From positions 1 through 6,723 of the forward strand of contig CAMLJA010000108.1 of assembly GCA_946480065.1 (NCBI GenBank): a stretch of 6,723 nt of DNA, given 5' to 3'. Made by a program: the position numbers and the translations under genes. How positions within the stretch are numbered: the first letter of the stretch is position 1; the number at the start of each line of letters is the position of its first letter. This DNA is from an uncultured Thermomonas sp. Its GTDB lineage: Bacteria > Pseudomonadota > Gammaproteobacteria > Xanthomonadales > Xanthomonadaceae. Positions 5,745 through 6,723 of this stretch are shown one piece after another. The notes under the pieces were generated by a model. The model did no database searches and had not been told where the DNA came from. It saw nothing but the letters and a program-made list of their open reading frames with translations.

Positions 5745-5753
5745 CCGGCGGCG
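5732..5753. terminator. Hairpin at the convergent ends of pip and the NUDIX gene
   Basis: A perfect 9-bp inverted repeat is formed by CGCCGCCGG (5732-5740) and CCGGCGGCG (5745-5753), with a 4-base loop GTAG that contains the pip stop codon. It lies between two converging genes and could act in both directions. There is no T-run on either side, so the terminator role is inferred from position and stem stability. Confidence 0.45.
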
Positions 5754-5756
5754 GGC

Positions 5757-6302
5757 TCAGTCCGCCGGCGAGCCGTCCGGGTTGTGGTCGACCATCCACA
5801 GCCCGGCCCACAGCTTGAGGTCCAGCTCGTAGCCTTCGGCGCGCTTGCGCATCAGCCAAGCCGGCGCCTGCGCGCGCGGGACCGCGTGGACGATGATGTT
5901 CTCGTCGTCCACGCCGCCCCCTTCGCCCACCCGCACCAGGTCGCGGGCGCGCACGAAGGCGATGCGCTCGTTGCTCATGCCGGAGCTGGTGGGGCCGGTC
6001 AGCAGCACGTCCACCCGGCCCGGCGACCAGCCGGTTTCCTCGACCAGCTCGCGCCGGGCGGCACCGGCCAGGGTGTCCTCCGCGTGGTCGTCGCCGACCA
6101 GGCCCGCGGGCATCTCGATGGTGCGCGCGCCCAGCGGCACCCGGAACTGCTCGACGAACAGCACCTCGTCGGCCGGCGTCACCGCGATCACGATCACCGC
6201 CATGCCCTGGCCGTGGGTGCGTTCGCAGGATTCCCAGTGGCCGATCCTGACCAGCCGCAGCCAGTCGCCTTCGTACAGGGTGTGCTTGAGGTTCTCGCCC
6301 AT
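5757..6302 (-). CDS. NUDIX hydrolase, ADP-ribose pyrophosphatase-like
   Basis: The 181-residue protein has a complete NUDIX box at 70-92. It starts at G70, keeps R84-E85 and E88-E89 (the REL-V-EE metal-binding core) and ends at G91-W92. The first glutamate of the consensus GX5EX7REUXEEXGU is D76 here, with E75 beside it. The preceding VEQFRVPLGARTIEMPAG (50-67) is typical of enzymes that cleave ADP-ribose or related nucleoside diphosphate sugars to monophosphates. TSSGMSNE (106-112 region) after the box is where this group usually has a substrate-loop motif. The true substrate cannot be settled from sequence. I see no Shine-Dalgarno before the ATG; a TAGCAT box six bases upstream raises the possibility of a leaderless transcript. 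It is convergent with pip (12 bp between stops) and lies 80 bp downstream of the exonuclease gene. Confidence 0.92.
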   Translation of the reverse strand: MGENLKHTLYEGDWLRLVRIGHWESCERTHGQGMAVIVIAVTPADEVLFVEQFRVPLGARTIEMPAGLVGDDHAEDTLAGAARRELVEETGWSPGRVDVLLTGPTSSGMSNERIAFVRARDLVRVGEGGGVDDENIIVHAVPRAQAPAWLMRKRAEGYELDLKLWAGLWMVDHNPDGSPAD

Positions 6303-6382
6303 GCGCCGATGCTAGCGCAGGCGGGCGCGGGGGCGGGGGCTGCTGCTGGCGATTTTCCGCAAGCGGACAGGCACGGCATGCC

Positions 6383-6723
6383 TCAGCCTGGCAGCCCGGC
6401 CGCGTCCGCCAGCCGCCGGCGCGTCAGCGGGCCGAAGCCGATCCAGTCCGACAGCGCCGCCAGTTCCTCGGCGTCGCCGCCCGCGCGCGCGAAGTCGCCC
6501 TCCGGCAGCGGGGCCTCCAGCGCGACCCGCGTGAGCTGGCGCCACAGCAGCGCGTGCTCGCGCTGTTCCCGCAGCCGCACCGCCAGCTGCGCCGCGCCGC
6601 GCAGGCGCAGGAACGGCACCTCGTCGATCCGCGCCAGCAGCGCGTCCAGCGACTCGAAGTGGGCCAGCAGCACCGCCGCCGACTTCGGGCCGATGCCGGT
6701 CACGCCCGGGATATTGTCCACCG
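6383..6723 (-). CDS. 5'-3' exonuclease / flap-nuclease family protein, C-terminal part (5' end beyond right edge)
   Basis: About 112 C-terminal residues are visible and the frame is open to the edge. The segment VDNIPGVTGIGPKSAAVLL is the helix-hairpin-helix (H3TH) DNA-binding motif of the 5'-3' exonuclease family (ExoIX/Xni and the N-terminal domain of DNA polymerase I). An Arg-rich helical tail follows and the protein ends at LADAAGLPG, so there is no polymerase domain and it is a stand-alone exonuclease-like protein. In the family these enzymes cut 5' flaps or single-stranded 5' ends during replication and repair. The catalytic acidic residues would lie upstream of the window, so activity cannot be judged. 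A GTG at 6721 could be read as a start, but that would remove the nuclease domain and is very unlikely. Confidence 0.88.
   Translation of the reverse strand, partial: VDNIPGVTGIGPKSAAVLLAHFESLDALLARIDEVPFLRLRGAAQLAVRLREQREHALLWRQLTRVALEAPLPEGDFARAGGDAEELAALSDWIGFGPLTRRRLADAAGLPG

Noticed and set aside
6356..6367. Small hairpin TCCGC-AA-GCGGA upstream of the NUDIX gene as a terminator for the exonuclease gene
   Set aside because: The stem is five bases with a two-base loop. On the transcribed strand it is followed by A residues, not U, so it is not a credible intrinsic terminator.
1..6723. Novel multi-gene system, mobile element, CRISPR or phage content
   Set aside because: Every gene with a recognisable product belongs to a known core family, the order matches what I recall from Xanthomonadaceae, and composition is uniform except for the AT-rich ahpC regulatory region. 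I saw no transposase, integrase, att-like repeats or spacer arrays.

Overview
The window is very GC-rich chromosomal DNA that looks like a gammaproteobacterium of the Xanthomonadaceae (Xanthomonas/Lysobacter/Luteimonas type). Three things point there: the gene order ahpC-ahpF-oxyR-small ORF, which as I recall is the arrangement described in Xanthomonas; the AhpC sequence itself (for example the MPAAFTFNCPTE active site); and a proline iminopeptidase whose catalytic residue numbering matches the Xanthomonas enzyme. The base composition is higher than typical Xanthomonas and fits Lysobacter or Luteimonas better. The lineage is inferred from memory, not from a search.

Left half (1-3844), minus strand: a peroxide-defence cluster, read right to left. 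ahpC (peroxiredoxin) has an AT-rich promoter with an OxyR-type operator directly upstream of its -35. It is followed by a 150-bp spacer with three stacked hairpins, then ahpF (the AhpC reductase), a 97-bp gap exactly occupied by a possible 31-codon ORF, oxyR (the peroxide sensor) and a small exported or membrane-anchored protein of unknown function that runs off the left edge. AhpC reduces peroxides, AhpF recycles AhpC with NADH, and OxyR senses peroxide and switches the system on. The genes from ahpF to the left edge are tightly packed and the last two lack obvious Shine-Dalgarno sequences, so they probably depend on translational coupling.

Middle (3900-5744), plus strand: prmC (release-factor glutamine methyltransferase), divergent from ahpC across a 174-bp AT-rich intergenic region, then pip (proline iminopeptidase) with its own Shine-Dalgarno and a -10-like box.

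Right (5757-6723), minus strand, convergent with pip across 12 bp: a NUDIX hydrolase of the ADP-ribose pyrophosphatase type, and upstream of it the C-terminal part of a 5'-3' exonuclease/flap-nuclease-like protein that enters from the right edge.

All of this is core housekeeping and stress-response DNA. I see no mobile element, tRNA, rRNA, CRISPR array or defence system, and no previously undescribed multi-gene system. There is no gene-free stretch longer than 300 bases. The points most worth checking are regulatory: the OxyR operator shared by ahpC and prmC, a C9 tract in the ahpC leader, the hairpin cluster between ahpC and ahpF, the possible 31-codon coupling ORF before oxyR, and the uncharacterised protein co-transcribed with oxyR.
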